64,000 nucleotides of DNA, from assembly GCF_016741815.1 (NCBI RefSeq), contig NZ_JAERRJ010000002.1, positions 434,001-498,000 of the forward strand, given 5' to 3'. The translations under genes and the position numbers were made by a program. Under the pieces are notes generated by a model that saw nothing but the letters and a program-made list of their open reading frames with translations, did not search any database and was not told the origin of the DNA. Source of the stretch: Nocardia acididurans (lineage in GTDB: Bacteria > Actinomycetota > Actinomycetes > Mycobacteriales > Mycobacteriaceae). Of this stretch, positions 52,636-61,342 are shown in pieces (position 1 is the first letter of the stretch; every line of letters starts with the position of its first letter).

Positions 52636-53643
52636 TCACCGCTTCACAGCGGTGACCACCCGGCCCGCGACCCGCGCGACCTGCGCGGACACCTGCTGTT
52701 TGAGCGGGTGGACGCGCCGCAGGAAACCCGGTAACACGGTGACCGCGGCGATGATCGCACCGGCGCGCACCGTTCTGCGCTGGGCGAACGCCTCTTTCGC
52801 GGCGGCCTTCGCACCCCGATCGTCGCCGGTGAGCAGCGCCTGCTGCGCGTGCCGCAGCCGCGTCCAGTAGCGGAAGGTGCGCAGCGTGCGGTCCAGGGCC
52901 GCGCGCGCCTCGGGATCCTCCGGCGCCGCCCACGCGAACGAGTGCTCCAACTCCGCCATGAAGGCGTCCACCTTGGCCGGGTCGCGGCTCATCGAGTCGC
53001 CGCGAATCCGGAAGCGCGCCAGGCGCTGTGGCAGTACCCGGATGTCGTAGCGCCCGACCATGCGAATCCAGATGGCCACCGATTCGTGCAGCCCCTGTCC
53101 GCCGCGGTCGTAGCCGCCGACCGATTCCCACGCCTCGCGCCGGATGGCCGCGGTGTAGTAGGGCACCAGCCCGCCCAGCAGATCGGTGAGCGTCAGCCGC
53201 CGCGCGGGATCGGGTTTGCGCTTCACATTGGTCGAGCGGTAGTAGCCGACCGGCAGATCCGCGCCGGAATCGTCGAATCGGAAGGCGTCGCAACCGATCG
53301 CGTCGATTCCGGGTTCGGCGTCGAAGACCCGGCCGACCGCTTCGCAGAAGGTGGGCATCACCTGATCGTCGCTGTCGAGCACCACGAAGTAGCGCCCCGT
53401 CGCCCCCGCGGCGGCGGCCATGACGCCGCCGTCGTAGCCCTTGTTCTCCTGCCGTATCAACCGGATTCGCCCGTCGCTGCCGTAGCTGTCGACGATGGCC
53501 GCGATCTCGTCGGACATGCCGTTGTCGACGACCACCAGCTCCCAGTCCGGAATCGTCTGTGCGAGCACCGAATCGATGGTGTCGCGCAGATAGTCCTCGG
53601 TCTGGTAGGCCGTGGTCAGGAAGCTGAACGCCGGTGCCCCCAT
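52636..53643 (-). CDS. glycosyltransferase family 2
   Basis: A 335-residue GT-A fold glycosyltransferase. The nucleotide-sugar site is FSFLTTAYQTEDYLRDTI with VVVDNGM, and the metal-binding DxD is in VLDSDDQ (about residue 92). An acceptor region PYYTAAIRREAWESVGGYD follows, and the last 60 residues are basic helical. It adds one sugar of the repeat unit. ATG 53643 has aagggg upstream. It is between the flippase and the GDP-mannose dehydrogenase on the same strand. Confidence 0.92.
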   Translation of the reverse strand: MGAPAFSFLTTAYQTEDYLRDTIDSVLAQTIPDWELVVVDNGMSDEIAAIVDSYGSDGRIRLIRQENKGYDGGVMAAAAGATGRYFVVLDSDDQVMPTFCEAVGRVFDAEPGIDAIGCDAFRFDDSGADLPVGYYRSTNVKRKPDPARRLTLTDLLGGLVPYYTAAIRREAWESVGGYDRGGQGLHESVAIWIRMVGRYDIRVLPQRLARFRIRGDSMSRDPAKVDAFMAELEHSFAWAAPEDPEARAALDRTLRTFRYWTRLRHAQQALLTGDDRGAKAAAKEAFAQRRTVRAGAIIAAVTVLPGFLRRVHPLKQQVSAQVARVAGRVVTAVKR

Positions 53644-53669
53644 GTCGTACCCCTTGCCGCTCGTTCCGG

Positions 53670-55022
53670 TTACCAGCCGATGCCCAGATAGCCCGGCCGG
53701 GTGCGCCGCTGCTCCGCCCCGGGCAGCCGGACCAGGTCGATGACGGTTCGGTCGGGCCCGAGCCCGTCCACCGCGGCCACCACCGCGGGTTCGGCGGTGC
53801 CCGCGATGAAGATCTCCCCGTGCGCGAGCACGGTGTCGATGTCGTCGGTGAGCAGTTCCCCGATATGCGGCAGCCGTTCCTCGATGAAGGCGCGGTTGGC
53901 GCCCATCAGGCGCGACAGCGCCACGTTCGCGTCGTAGATGCGGACGTCGTAGCCCTTGCCGAGGAGTCGTTCGGCGAACTCCACCATGGGGCTCTCGCGC
54001 AGATCGTCGGTGCCGGCCTTGAAGGACAGGCCGAAGATGCCGATCCGGCGGCGGCCCAGCGCGATGACCAGATCGACCGCGCGGCGCAGTTGAGCCTCGT
54101 TGGACGCCAGCACATTCGACAGCACCGGCAGTTCCAGATCGTGCTGGCGGGCGGTGTGGTTGAGCGCGCGCACGTCCTTGGGCAGGCAGGAGCCGCCGAA
54201 GGCGAAGCCGGGCCGCAGGTAGGCGGGGCTGATGTTGAGTTTGGTGTCGGCCAGGAAGATGTCCATGACCGCGTGCGAGTCCAGGCCGAGTTCCGCGCAC
54301 AGCGCGCCGATCTCGTTGCCGAAGGTGACCTTGAGCGCGTGAAAACTGTTGTCCACGTATTTGGTCATCTCGGCCACCGCGAGGGGTACGCGGAAACGCG
54401 GCCCGGGTAGCCCGTCGTACAGGCTCAGCAGTGCCGCGCCGGAGCGCTCGTCGGTTTCGCCGACCACCGTCTTGGGCGGATTCTCGAAATCCCGCACACT
54501 GCTACCCTCGCGCAGGAATTCCGGATTCACGCACACCCCGAAATCAATGCCCGCCTGTTTGCCGGAAGCTTTCTCCAGTATCGGGATGAGAATGTTCTCG
54601 CAGGTTCCCGGAACCATGGTGCTGCGATAGGCGATCACGTGCCAACCGGCTTTACCAGCCAGCGCCGCGCCGATCTGGGCGCTCACCCGTTCCAGATAGC
54701 TGGTCGAAAGCCCGCCGCCCGGGGCGGAGGGCGTGCCCACGCAGATGATCGAGATATCGCTCGCCAGAACCGCTTTCGCCACCTCCTCGGTGACGGTCAG
54801 GCGACCCGCGGCGACCACCTCGGCGATGAGCTCACCGATGCGCTCCTCCACGACGGGCGTTTTCCCCTGCCGGATGAATTCCGTTTTCTGCGCGTTCACG
54901 TCGACGCCGATCACGGTGTTTCCGCGGGCCGCCAGGCAGGCGGCCGAGACGCATCCCACATAACCGAGCCCGAAAACGCTGACCGTCAGATCCAGGCCGG
55001 TTCGCCGGTTCTGCTCGTTCAC
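53670..55022 (-). CDS. GDP-mannose 6-dehydrogenase (AlgD-like)
   Basis: A 450-residue nucleotide-sugar dehydrogenase. NAD-binding VFGLGYVGCVSAACLAARG is near the start, and the active-site Cys is in PGFAFGGSCLPKDVRAL (about residue 278). The wording of this loop, LSFKAGTDDLRESPMVE and NPEFLREGSSVRDFENPP agree with AlgD (GDP-mannose to GDP-mannuronate) rather than with UDP-glucose dehydrogenases, which read GFGGSCFPKD. It would supply a mannuronic acid precursor. GTG 55022 is the start closest to the conserved N-terminus. It is divergent from the CapK-like gene. Confidence 0.88.
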   Translation of the reverse strand: MNEQNRRTGLDLTVSVFGLGYVGCVSAACLAARGNTVIGVDVNAQKTEFIRQGKTPVVEERIGELIAEVVAAGRLTVTEEVAKAVLASDISIICVGTPSAPGGGLSTSYLERVSAQIGAALAGKAGWHVIAYRSTMVPGTCENILIPILEKASGKQAGIDFGVCVNPEFLREGSSVRDFENPPKTVVGETDERSGAALLSLYDGLPGPRFRVPLAVAEMTKYVDNSFHALKVTFGNEIGALCAELGLDSHAVMDIFLADTKLNISPAYLRPGFAFGGSCLPKDVRALNHTARQHDLELPVLSNVLASNEAQLRRAVDLVIALGRRRIGIFGLSFKAGTDDLRESPMVEFAERLLGKGYDVRIYDANVALSRLMGANRAFIEERLPHIGELLTDDIDTVLAHGEIFIAGTAEPAVVAAVDGLGPDRTVIDLVRLPGAEQRRTRPGYLGIGW

Positions 55023-55198
55023 TCTGCACCCCACCACGCATCGTTGAAACCGCTGATTAGCTTTATACCAATGTGTTTGGTGACTCGTCGGGGTTATCAT
55101 CTGCGGTGCAAGGGGTGGCGTTACCGCGAACGCCGCAGTCGGGGTTTGGCTGATGATTGCCGGAATGGTGCGCGGAACCGGCTGGGGGCTGTGGAACT

Positions 55199-56572
55199 AT
55201 GACGTCGTCGAACTCGGGTCTGAGTTTCAAACATCGGCTCAGGCGCGCTCATCCGCGCCGGCGGGCCCTGCAACGCACGCTGCGCGCGCTGGACCGAGCC
55301 GACGCCGAGCGGATACGGGACTTCCAGGAGCAGCGATTACGCCGGCTGGTGCGGGTCGCCGCCCAGCGATCGCCGTTCTACCGCAGCTACTTCCGGGAAT
55401 CCGGGGTCGATCCGGCCTCGATCCGCACGCTCGCGGATCTGCCGAAGCTGCCGCTGATCTCACGCCGGGAGGTAGCCGGGCACGCGGACCGGTTCCGCAC
55501 GGTGCCGCGCCGGCTGATGTGGCCCGCGATGTCCAGCGGAACCTCGGGTGTGCCCATCGAGTGCTACCGCACCACCACCTCCTCGGTCCTGGAGCTCACC
55601 GCGCTGGAGCGCCAGTGGAGCTGGTTCGGGGTGCCCGCGGATTCGCGACGGGTTGTCTTGCGCGGCAACGGTTTCGCCTCCGGCAACGACGGCGTCGACC
55701 TCCCGGTGCGGGCGGTGCCGGGCGCTCGGCAGTTGCTGGTCTCGAGCTTCTATCTCACACCGGACCGGATCGGCGCGATCGCCGAGGAGATCCGGAGTTT
55801 CGCGCCGCATGCCATCGAGGGCTGGCCGTCGAGTATCGCGCTGCTGGCCGCGCTGCTGCGCGATCGGGGCGAGAAGATCCCGCTGCGCGCGGTGATCACC
55901 TCCTCCGAAATGCAGTCCCCCGGACAGCAGCAGCTGATGCGGGAGGTGTTCGGCGCGCCGATCGTCGATCACTACGGGCAGACCGAGCGCGTCACCATGG
56001 CCGGTTCCTGTGAGGCCGGGGGCTATCACGTCTTCCCCGATTACGGCATCACCGAGCTGATTCCCGTGGAGGGCTCCGCGGATCGGTTCGAGATCGTCGG
56101 AACGGCCTTGCACAACACCGGTTTTCCGCTGCTGCGCTACCGCACCGGCGACGAGGTGCAGGCGGCCCCGGACGAGCCGTGCCCGTGCGGGCGCGCGTTC
56201 CCGCGCCTGGGTGTGATCGCCGGGCGCATCGACGACATCCTCACCGCCGCCGACGGCCGTCCGCTGCCGCTGGGCTCGACGGTGCTCGACGATCTCTCCG
56301 GTCTGCGCGAATCCCAGATCGCCCAGCTCCGGCCGGGTGTCTTCGAGCTGAGAGTGGTTCCCGGCGAGGGCTTCTCGCTGGAGCAGGTGAGCGACCACAT
56401 CCGCCGCAATGTGGATTCGCTGTTCGGTCCCGGCCAGGAGCTGACGGTGCGGGTGCTCGACGCGCTGCCGCGCCCCGCCGGCGGGAAGTTGAAAACCTGT
56501 GTGGTGGAGCACGGTTCCGGGGATGTAATACCACCGGGCGGCTCCCCGATTTCGCCGGTACAACCATGGTGA
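55199..56572 (+). CDS. phenylacetate-CoA ligase-like / CapK family protein
   Basis: A 457-residue adenylate-forming enzyme of the PaaK/CapK group. The P-loop-like motif SSGTSGVPI (about residue 110) and DHYGQTER (about 258) are present, then LRYRTGD and the cysteine pair PCPCGRAFPRL. CapK homologues occur in capsule loci and may activate an acyl or amino acid group for decoration. ATG 55199 is chosen; the ribosome site is weak. It is the first gene of a plus-strand run that includes the lipoprotein, Wzz-like and ligase genes. Confidence 0.88.
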   Translation: MTSSNSGLSFKHRLRRAHPRRRALQRTLRALDRADAERIRDFQEQRLRRLVRVAAQRSPFYRSYFRESGVDPASIRTLADLPKLPLISRREVAGHADRFRTVPRRLMWPAMSSGTSGVPIECYRTTTSSVLELTALERQWSWFGVPADSRRVVLRGNGFASGNDGVDLPVRAVPGARQLLVSSFYLTPDRIGAIAEEIRSFAPHAIEGWPSSIALLAALLRDRGEKIPLRAVITSSEMQSPGQQQLMREVFGAPIVDHYGQTERVTMAGSCEAGGYHVFPDYGITELIPVEGSADRFEIVGTALHNTGFPLLRYRTGDEVQAAPDEPCPCGRAFPRLGVIAGRIDDILTAADGRPLPLGSTVLDDLSGLRESQIAQLRPGVFELRVVPGEGFSLEQVSDHIRRNVDSLFGPGQELTVRVLDALPRPAGGKLKTCVVEHGSGDVIPPGGSPISPVQPW

Positions 56573-56585
56573 GAAGGGAAGCGCC

Positions 56586-57167
56586 GTGCGCACTCGCTGG
56601 GTGACACCGGCGGCGCTGGTGGTGGTCGCGCTGGTGACGGCCGGGCTGTCCGGCTGCGATCGGGGCGGTGGCGCAGCGCCGTCCGCGCCGTCCACCACCG
56701 CGCCCGCGACGACCACCGCCGCAGCCGATCCGTTCGCGGCCAAGAACCGCACCCCGGACCCCCAGGCGGTGGCCATCGGACTGACGAAGATCTCGCTCGC
56801 CACCGCCGCCACCGGCGATCAGGTGATCTTCGAGTTCACCGGGAACGCGGTGCCGGGGTGGGCGGTGCACTATGTCGGGCAGGCCGTGCCGAACCCCGGT
56901 CCGGCCGTGCTGCCGATGGCGGGCCAGTCGATCATCGAGGTGCTGATCCGGGAGGCCGCCAACCCCTTCAAAACCGGTGTCCCCGCGTACGCGGGCGCGA
57001 ATCCGGTGATCGATCCGGCCGTGCGCTCGATCAGCGAGGTGCGGTTCGCGAGCGCGGATCGCGGCATCACCCAGGCGTTCATCGGCCTCGCCATCGGACA
57101 GGTGGGGTTCCGGGTGACCGCGCTGACCAACCCGACGCGGGTCGTCGTGGAGGTCGATCACCGATGA
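56586..57167 (+). CDS. lipoprotein with AMIN-like domain
   Basis: A 193-residue exported lipoprotein. The signal peptide ends with lipobox LSGC (Cys24), followed by a Thr/Ala/Pro-rich linker and a domain (about 60-190) with two motifs typical of AMIN-like beta domains: VIFEFTGNAVPGWAVHYVG and VGFRVTAL. AMIN domains bind cell-wall or envelope glycans. GTG 56586 is 13 bp after the CapK stop with gaaggg upstream. It lies right before the Wzz-like gene, suggesting a role in polymer export or anchoring. Confidence 0.85.
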   Translation: MRTRWVTPAALVVVALVTAGLSGCDRGGGAAPSAPSTTAPATTTAAADPFAAKNRTPDPQAVAIGLTKISLATAATGDQVIFEFTGNAVPGWAVHYVGQAVPNPGPAVLPMAGQSIIEVLIREAANPFKTGVPAYAGANPVIDPAVRSISEVRFASADRGITQAFIGLAIGQVGFRVTALTNPTRVVVEVDHR

Positions 57168-57177
57168 CGGAGGAGCG

Positions 57178-58581
57178 TTGACGAATACGCTGAGTGTCCT
57201 GCTCGACCGGATCTGGCAGCGCCGAATCCTGGTCGCCGTCATCGGATTGGCCACCCTGTTCGGCGCGTACGTGGCCACCCAGGGGCAGGCCACCACCTAC
57301 ACCAGCCGGGTGCTCGTCACCACGGGGTCGTCGCGGCCGCCTACCGAGGACGCCATCCTGGCGCAGGGCTACACCTATTACCTCAACGATCCGACCTATC
57401 AGTCGAATCTGAGCCAGGCCAAGGATTTCCCGTCCGACATCTCCAGTTTCGCGGCGGAGTTCGTCACGGCCAGCCCGCTGTTCTACGTCCAGGTGACCGC
57501 GCCGACGCCGGAGGCCGCCAAGGCCGCCGCGCCGAAGATCGCCCAGCTGTACGTCGACGACGTCAACGGCCGCCTGGACGCCAATCGCGCGGAGGTGGCC
57601 GCGGATATGACAGCGGCCATGCGCAGCGTGTGGGGCGATCGGCTGGCGGCGGGTGATGCGAACGCCTTCAGCGCGCAGGTCCAATTGCAGGAGCGCATCG
57701 ACGAACTCAACGCCGACAGCTCCAACCGGCTGACCATCCTGCAGTCGGGGGCCGGTGCCACGGCGAACGGCGCGGGCACCACACGCACCCTCGCGACGGG
57801 TCTGGTGGGCGGGCTGGTGCTGGGCTGTGTGGCGGCCCTGCTGGCGGGTGCGTCGACCCGGCGGCTCTACACCGATTACGACCTGGTGGAGAAGACCGGC
57901 GTCACGCCCTTCGACGTGATCCCGCCGGGCGGGACGCCCGCGCGCGACGCCCGGCGCGAGGTGGCGCTGCGGCATGTGGCCAATCTGGTGGCGAAGTTGG
58001 GCACCGGGGCGTCCACTTCCGTTGCGGTGGCCCCGATCTCGACGGGAATCGGCGGCGATCGGGTGGCGCGCGCCATTGCCGAGCATCGCGCCGCCCAGGG
58101 CACCCGCACCATTTTCATCGATGCCGACCTGCGGCGGATCGGCTACGGCGAGCCCGGGGCCGGGGTGGCGGAGTTCCTGCGCGGCTCGGTGCGCGATGTG
58201 CGGCAGCTGCTGTCCGGGCGCGGGCCCGACGATTTCGCGGTGATCGTGCCCGGCGCGATCGTCGCCGATCCGTATCCGCTCTTCGATCGGGACCGGTTCC
58301 AGGAATTGCTGGACGCCGCCGGGGAATTGGCGGAGCTGGTGGTGGTGAATCTGCCGCCGCTGGCGTCCGCGCCGGAGGCGCAGATCGTCGCGGATCTGGC
58401 GGATCTGACCGTGCTGGTGGTGGAGCGGGGCCGCACCCGGGTGCCGGAGGTGCACGAGGCGGTGCGGGCGGTGAATCAGATCGGCGCGGAGGTGCTGGGC
58501 GCGGTGCTCATCGACACCTCCGCGAAAGCCGGTCTGCTGCAGCGGTTGTCGCATCCGGCGGCGGCTCGGGCCGCGCGATGA
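57178..58581 (+). CDS. Wzz-like chain-length protein with degenerate BY-kinase domain
   Basis: A 467-residue protein with two membrane helices (about 17-34 and 203-222) framing a periplasmic Wzz-like domain, and a cytoplasmic domain resembling bacterial tyrosine kinases. In that domain Walker A is broken (APISTGIGGDRVAR, no Lys-Ser/Thr), Walker A' is intact (TIFIDADLRR) and Walker B reads VVVNLPPL with Asn for Asp; no C-terminal tyrosine cluster is present. It should regulate chain length without ATP-dependent autophosphorylation. TTG 57178 follows ggaggag. It overlaps the O-antigen ligase start by 4 bp. Confidence 0.88.
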   Translation: MTNTLSVLLDRIWQRRILVAVIGLATLFGAYVATQGQATTYTSRVLVTTGSSRPPTEDAILAQGYTYYLNDPTYQSNLSQAKDFPSDISSFAAEFVTASPLFYVQVTAPTPEAAKAAAPKIAQLYVDDVNGRLDANRAEVAADMTAAMRSVWGDRLAAGDANAFSAQVQLQERIDELNADSSNRLTILQSGAGATANGAGTTRTLATGLVGGLVLGCVAALLAGASTRRLYTDYDLVEKTGVTPFDVIPPGGTPARDARREVALRHVANLVAKLGTGASTSVAVAPISTGIGGDRVARAIAEHRAAQGTRTIFIDADLRRIGYGEPGAGVAEFLRGSVRDVRQLLSGRGPDDFAVIVPGAIVADPYPLFDRDRFQELLDAAGELAELVVVNLPPLASAPEAQIVADLADLTVLVVERGRTRVPEVHEAVRAVNQIGAEVLGAVLIDTSAKAGLLQRLSHPAAARAAR

Positions 58582-60161
58582 CGGTCACCGAGCCCACACC
58601 CGTCGCCCCGGCACGACCCGGGTCGCTCCCGGAACGGGCCTGGGCGGCGCTGTCGCCGGTGGCGATCCGGGTCGGCTGGCTGGCGGCGATCGGCGTGGCC
58701 CTGCCGGTGGGCCTGGCCGGGATGCTCGCGGTGTCCGATCGCGCGCCGGGCGGAGTCGGAACCGTCGCCGCCGCAGGGGGTTTCGCCGCGGTCTGCGTGG
58801 TGATCGGGCTCAAGGATCCGCGCTGGGCGTTCGTCTTCCTGGTGGTGGCGACCTTTCTGCGGCCCGCGATTCCGAAGATCCTGCCGACCACCGACCCGTT
58901 CATCCTGGCGTTCGGCGGCGTGGTCATCTCCGCGCTGGCGTGGGTGCGCGGGCGGCCCGAGCGGCGCATCCGGCTGGGCGTGATCGAACTGGCCATGGCG
59001 CTGTATCTGCTGTGGAATCTCCATTCGATTCTGCAGCCGCACGAGTACCCGCCGCTGCTCAACCCGCTCACCGGGCAGATGCTGGACCTGTGGCGCTACC
59101 TGATCATCGGCACGGTGATGCCGTTCGTCGCCTACCTGGTGGCCCGGATGATCTTCGGCGACCGGCGCTCGCTGCGCTTTCTGATCACGACGCTGCTGGT
59201 GTGCGCCGCCTATTCGGCGTGGGTGAGCATTCTGCAGTTCCACGGTCCGCAGGCGCTGCTGTGGCCCAAATACATTGCGCTGCGGCCGAACTGGCCCGAT
59301 CGCGCGGTGGGCCTGCCGAATCAGCCGCAGGTGAACGGGCTCATCCTGATCGTCGGCTTCGTGCTGTGCCTGGTGCTGATGGGTGTCGAACACCGCCCGC
59401 GCTGGCAGCGGATCGGCCTGAGCGTGATCGCCGCGGGCTCCGCGTACGCGATCTACCTGACCCACACGCGGTCGGTGTGGCTCGGTTTCGCCGTCGTGGT
59501 CGTGCTGGGCGTCGTGCTGGCGAAGGGCTACCGCACCGGGTTCGTGGCGACGGCCGTGGGCGCGGTGCTCGCGATCGCCCTCAACTGGTCGACCTTCACC
59601 AGCAAGGATCGCAGCGCGGGCGGCGTGGCCTCCACCAACGAGGTCTTCGACCGGCTCAACGCCAACACCACCGCGGTCTGGGCCTTCGCCGAAAAACCGT
59701 GGAGCGGCTGGGGTCTGGGCCGGTTCGTGTCCATCAACACCTACCACCACCAGCAGTGGTCACCCGAGACCCCGTGGAACCGCGGGCTCGGAATCCCCGC
59801 CCATCAGAACGAACTGGGCATCATGGCCGAGCTCGGCATCGTCGGTCTGCTGCTGTGGCTCACCGTGATCGTGCTGATCTCCTACCGCCTGATCCGCGCC
59901 TTCGTCGACCTCCCGCCCGACGGCATGCTGGGGCGACCGCTGGCCTTCATCGCCGGCACCGCGTTCCTGTCGCTGGTGATGGCGGGCCTGTTCGTCGATC
60001 TGCGGCTCTTCGACTACCCCAACACCATGGTGTTCGCCCTGGCCGGTGCGGCGGCCGGCGTGGCCGAGCGTTTCACCCACCGTCCGCTGGAGGACCCCTT
60101 GGCGGCGGGCCGGGCCCGCCGCGCCGAGATCCGCGCGCATCGGGCGCGGAAAAATCCCTGA
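58578..60161 (+). CDS. O-antigen ligase family protein
   Basis: A 527-residue membrane protein with about 12 helices. The central periplasmic loop and the motifs VGLPNQPQVNGL, YLTHTRSVWLGF and AHQNELGIMAELGI are those of O-antigen ligases/polymerases, which join polymer or repeat units at the outer membrane face. ATG 58578 overlaps the Wzz-like stop as ATGA, so synthesis is coupled. It may be the Wzy polymerase of this locus, as no other candidate is seen. Confidence 0.9.
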   Translation: MTVTEPTPVAPARPGSLPERAWAALSPVAIRVGWLAAIGVALPVGLAGMLAVSDRAPGGVGTVAAAGGFAAVCVVIGLKDPRWAFVFLVVATFLRPAIPKILPTTDPFILAFGGVVISALAWVRGRPERRIRLGVIELAMALYLLWNLHSILQPHEYPPLLNPLTGQMLDLWRYLIIGTVMPFVAYLVARMIFGDRRSLRFLITTLLVCAAYSAWVSILQFHGPQALLWPKYIALRPNWPDRAVGLPNQPQVNGLILIVGFVLCLVLMGVEHRPRWQRIGLSVIAAGSAYAIYLTHTRSVWLGFAVVVVLGVVLAKGYRTGFVATAVGAVLAIALNWSTFTSKDRSAGGVASTNEVFDRLNANTTAVWAFAEKPWSGWGLGRFVSINTYHHQQWSPETPWNRGLGIPAHQNELGIMAELGIVGLLLWLTVIVLISYRLIRAFVDLPPDGMLGRPLAFIAGTAFLSLVMAGLFVDLRLFDYPNTMVFALAGAAAGVAERFTHRPLEDPLAAGRARRAEIRAHRARKNP

Positions 60162-60204
60162 TTCCGGGGTGGTTTCCCCCGCGCCGGAGGGGAATGCTGG
60201 AGAT

Positions 60205-60525
60205 ATGCCTACAACGCCGAGATGGGTCAGTCGGAATCGTTTCGCCGCCTGGTCAACATACTTTTGCGCACTGGTTGCCTCCGCAACGCTGGCAATGGCT
60301 CTGACCGCTGCCGCCTCCGGCCACACCGAGCACGCCATGCGCGCCGGTCTCGTCAGTGCCGCGACCGCCCTGGTCGGGATCATGATCATGACCACCACCT
60401 GGCATCGCGACACCCTCACCCACCACAATGTCCCCAGCCTGCTCAACGACACCTGGGAGCGCACCCCGCCCTTCGCCCGCCGCCGCGGCAAGCCCGCCGG
60501 CATCGAGACCGACCGCCGCCACTGA
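60205..60525 (+). CDS. small membrane protein
   Basis: A 106-residue protein with two hydrophobic segments (about 17-37 and 45-63), then a basic, Pro/Arg-rich tail. ATG 60205 has gctggaga upstream. No family recognised. It follows the O-antigen ligase gene by 43 bp and may be a minor part of the same transcript. Confidence 0.6.
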   Translation: MPTTPRWVSRNRFAAWSTYFCALVASATLAMALTAAASGHTEHAMRAGLVSAATALVGIMIMTTTWHRDTLTHHNVPSLLNDTWERTPPFARRRGKPAGIETDRRH

Positions 60526-60624
60526 CCCGGCACCGGCACCCCGAACTCCGTCGCGCCGGAGCCCCGCAGATCTACCGAAAGTCAGTAATCTAGGGGATCC
60601 AACCGCCGACACGGCAGGAGGCCA

Positions 60625-61074
60625 GTGGTGAGTGCCGACAACGAACTCGACCCCTCCCGAGTCGAGCTCGGCAAGTTCTATCCCCAGCCGCCCGCGGCGG
60701 TGTGGCGCACGCTCACCGACCCCACCGGCATCGAACACTGGCTGCTCCCCTCGGTGGGCTTCGAGGGCCCGCACCCCGGCACCCCGTTCCTGTTCACCCT
60801 CCCCACCAATCCCCCGTCCGCGGTCGCCTGCGAGGTGCTCTCCGCCACCCCGGGCGAATCCATGGTGTGGAGCTGGATGGACCCGCGCGGCCCCCAGCCC
60901 GTCCGCTGGACCGTCACCTGGATCCTGCAACCCCAGGGGCACGGCACCCGGCTGCTGCTCACCACAACGGGTTTCGACATCACCGACAAGTTCCAGCGCA
61001 TCCAGCGCAACAATATCGAGCGCGGCTGGCGGCAGGTCCTGTCCAAACTCGCCACCGTCCTGGACGGCCGGTAG
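60625..61074 (+). CDS. SRPBCC/AHSA1-type domain protein
   Basis: A 149-residue protein with a START-like SRPBCC fold of the AHSA1/polyketide cyclase group. The signature begins KFYPQPPAAVWRTLTDPTGIEHW, given here as FYPQPPAAVWRTLTD and IEHWLLPS, followed by the beta strands and a long C-terminal helix (GWRQVLSKLATVL). It binds a hydrophobic ligand; which one is unknown. The start is GTG 60625 or 60628, preceded by caggagg. It converges with the KOW protein gene. Confidence 0.85.
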   Translation: MVSADNELDPSRVELGKFYPQPPAAVWRTLTDPTGIEHWLLPSVGFEGPHPGTPFLFTLPTNPPSAVACEVLSATPGESMVWSWMDPRGPQPVRWTVTWILQPQGHGTRLLLTTTGFDITDKFQRIQRNNIERGWRQVLSKLATVLDGR

Positions 61075-61090
61075 CCCCCGGCGCGGGCGG

Positions 61091-61318
61091 TCAGACGAGC
61101 TCGACCTCGTCGAAATCCACGGTCATGGCGTGGCGGCGTTCGCGCAGGACATTGCCCTCACGATGGACGGTGCCTTCGCGGAAGTCGATGCGCAGCTGGG
61201 ATTTCCGCATGTCGACCTCGCGGACCACGCCGCACACGCCCGCGAACGGACCGGCCGGAAAATAGATGACGTCGCCCGGCCCGAAATCTGGAATCCCCAC
61301 GCGGACACAGTAATCCAC
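61091..61318 (-). CDS. stand-alone KOW domain protein (NusG C-terminus-like)
   Basis: A 75-residue protein that is little more than one KOW domain: FGPGDVIYFPAGPFAGVCGV is the NusG-type turn (GD-x7-GPFAG-x2-G-V), then REVDMRKSQLRIDF as the following strand, and VDFDEVELV at the end. There is no NusG N-terminal domain. NusG and RfaH use this fold to bind S10, Rho or RNA and to keep polymerase elongating through long operons. ATG 61318 has a weak ribosome site. It lies 24 bp downstream of the GT4 genes, last in that transcript. Confidence 0.78.
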   Translation of the reverse strand: MDYCVRVGIPDFGPGDVIYFPAGPFAGVCGVVREVDMRKSQLRIDFREGTVHREGNVLRERRHAMTVDFDEVELV

Positions 61319-61342
61319 GTGGGGACGCGGCGCAGGACGGGG

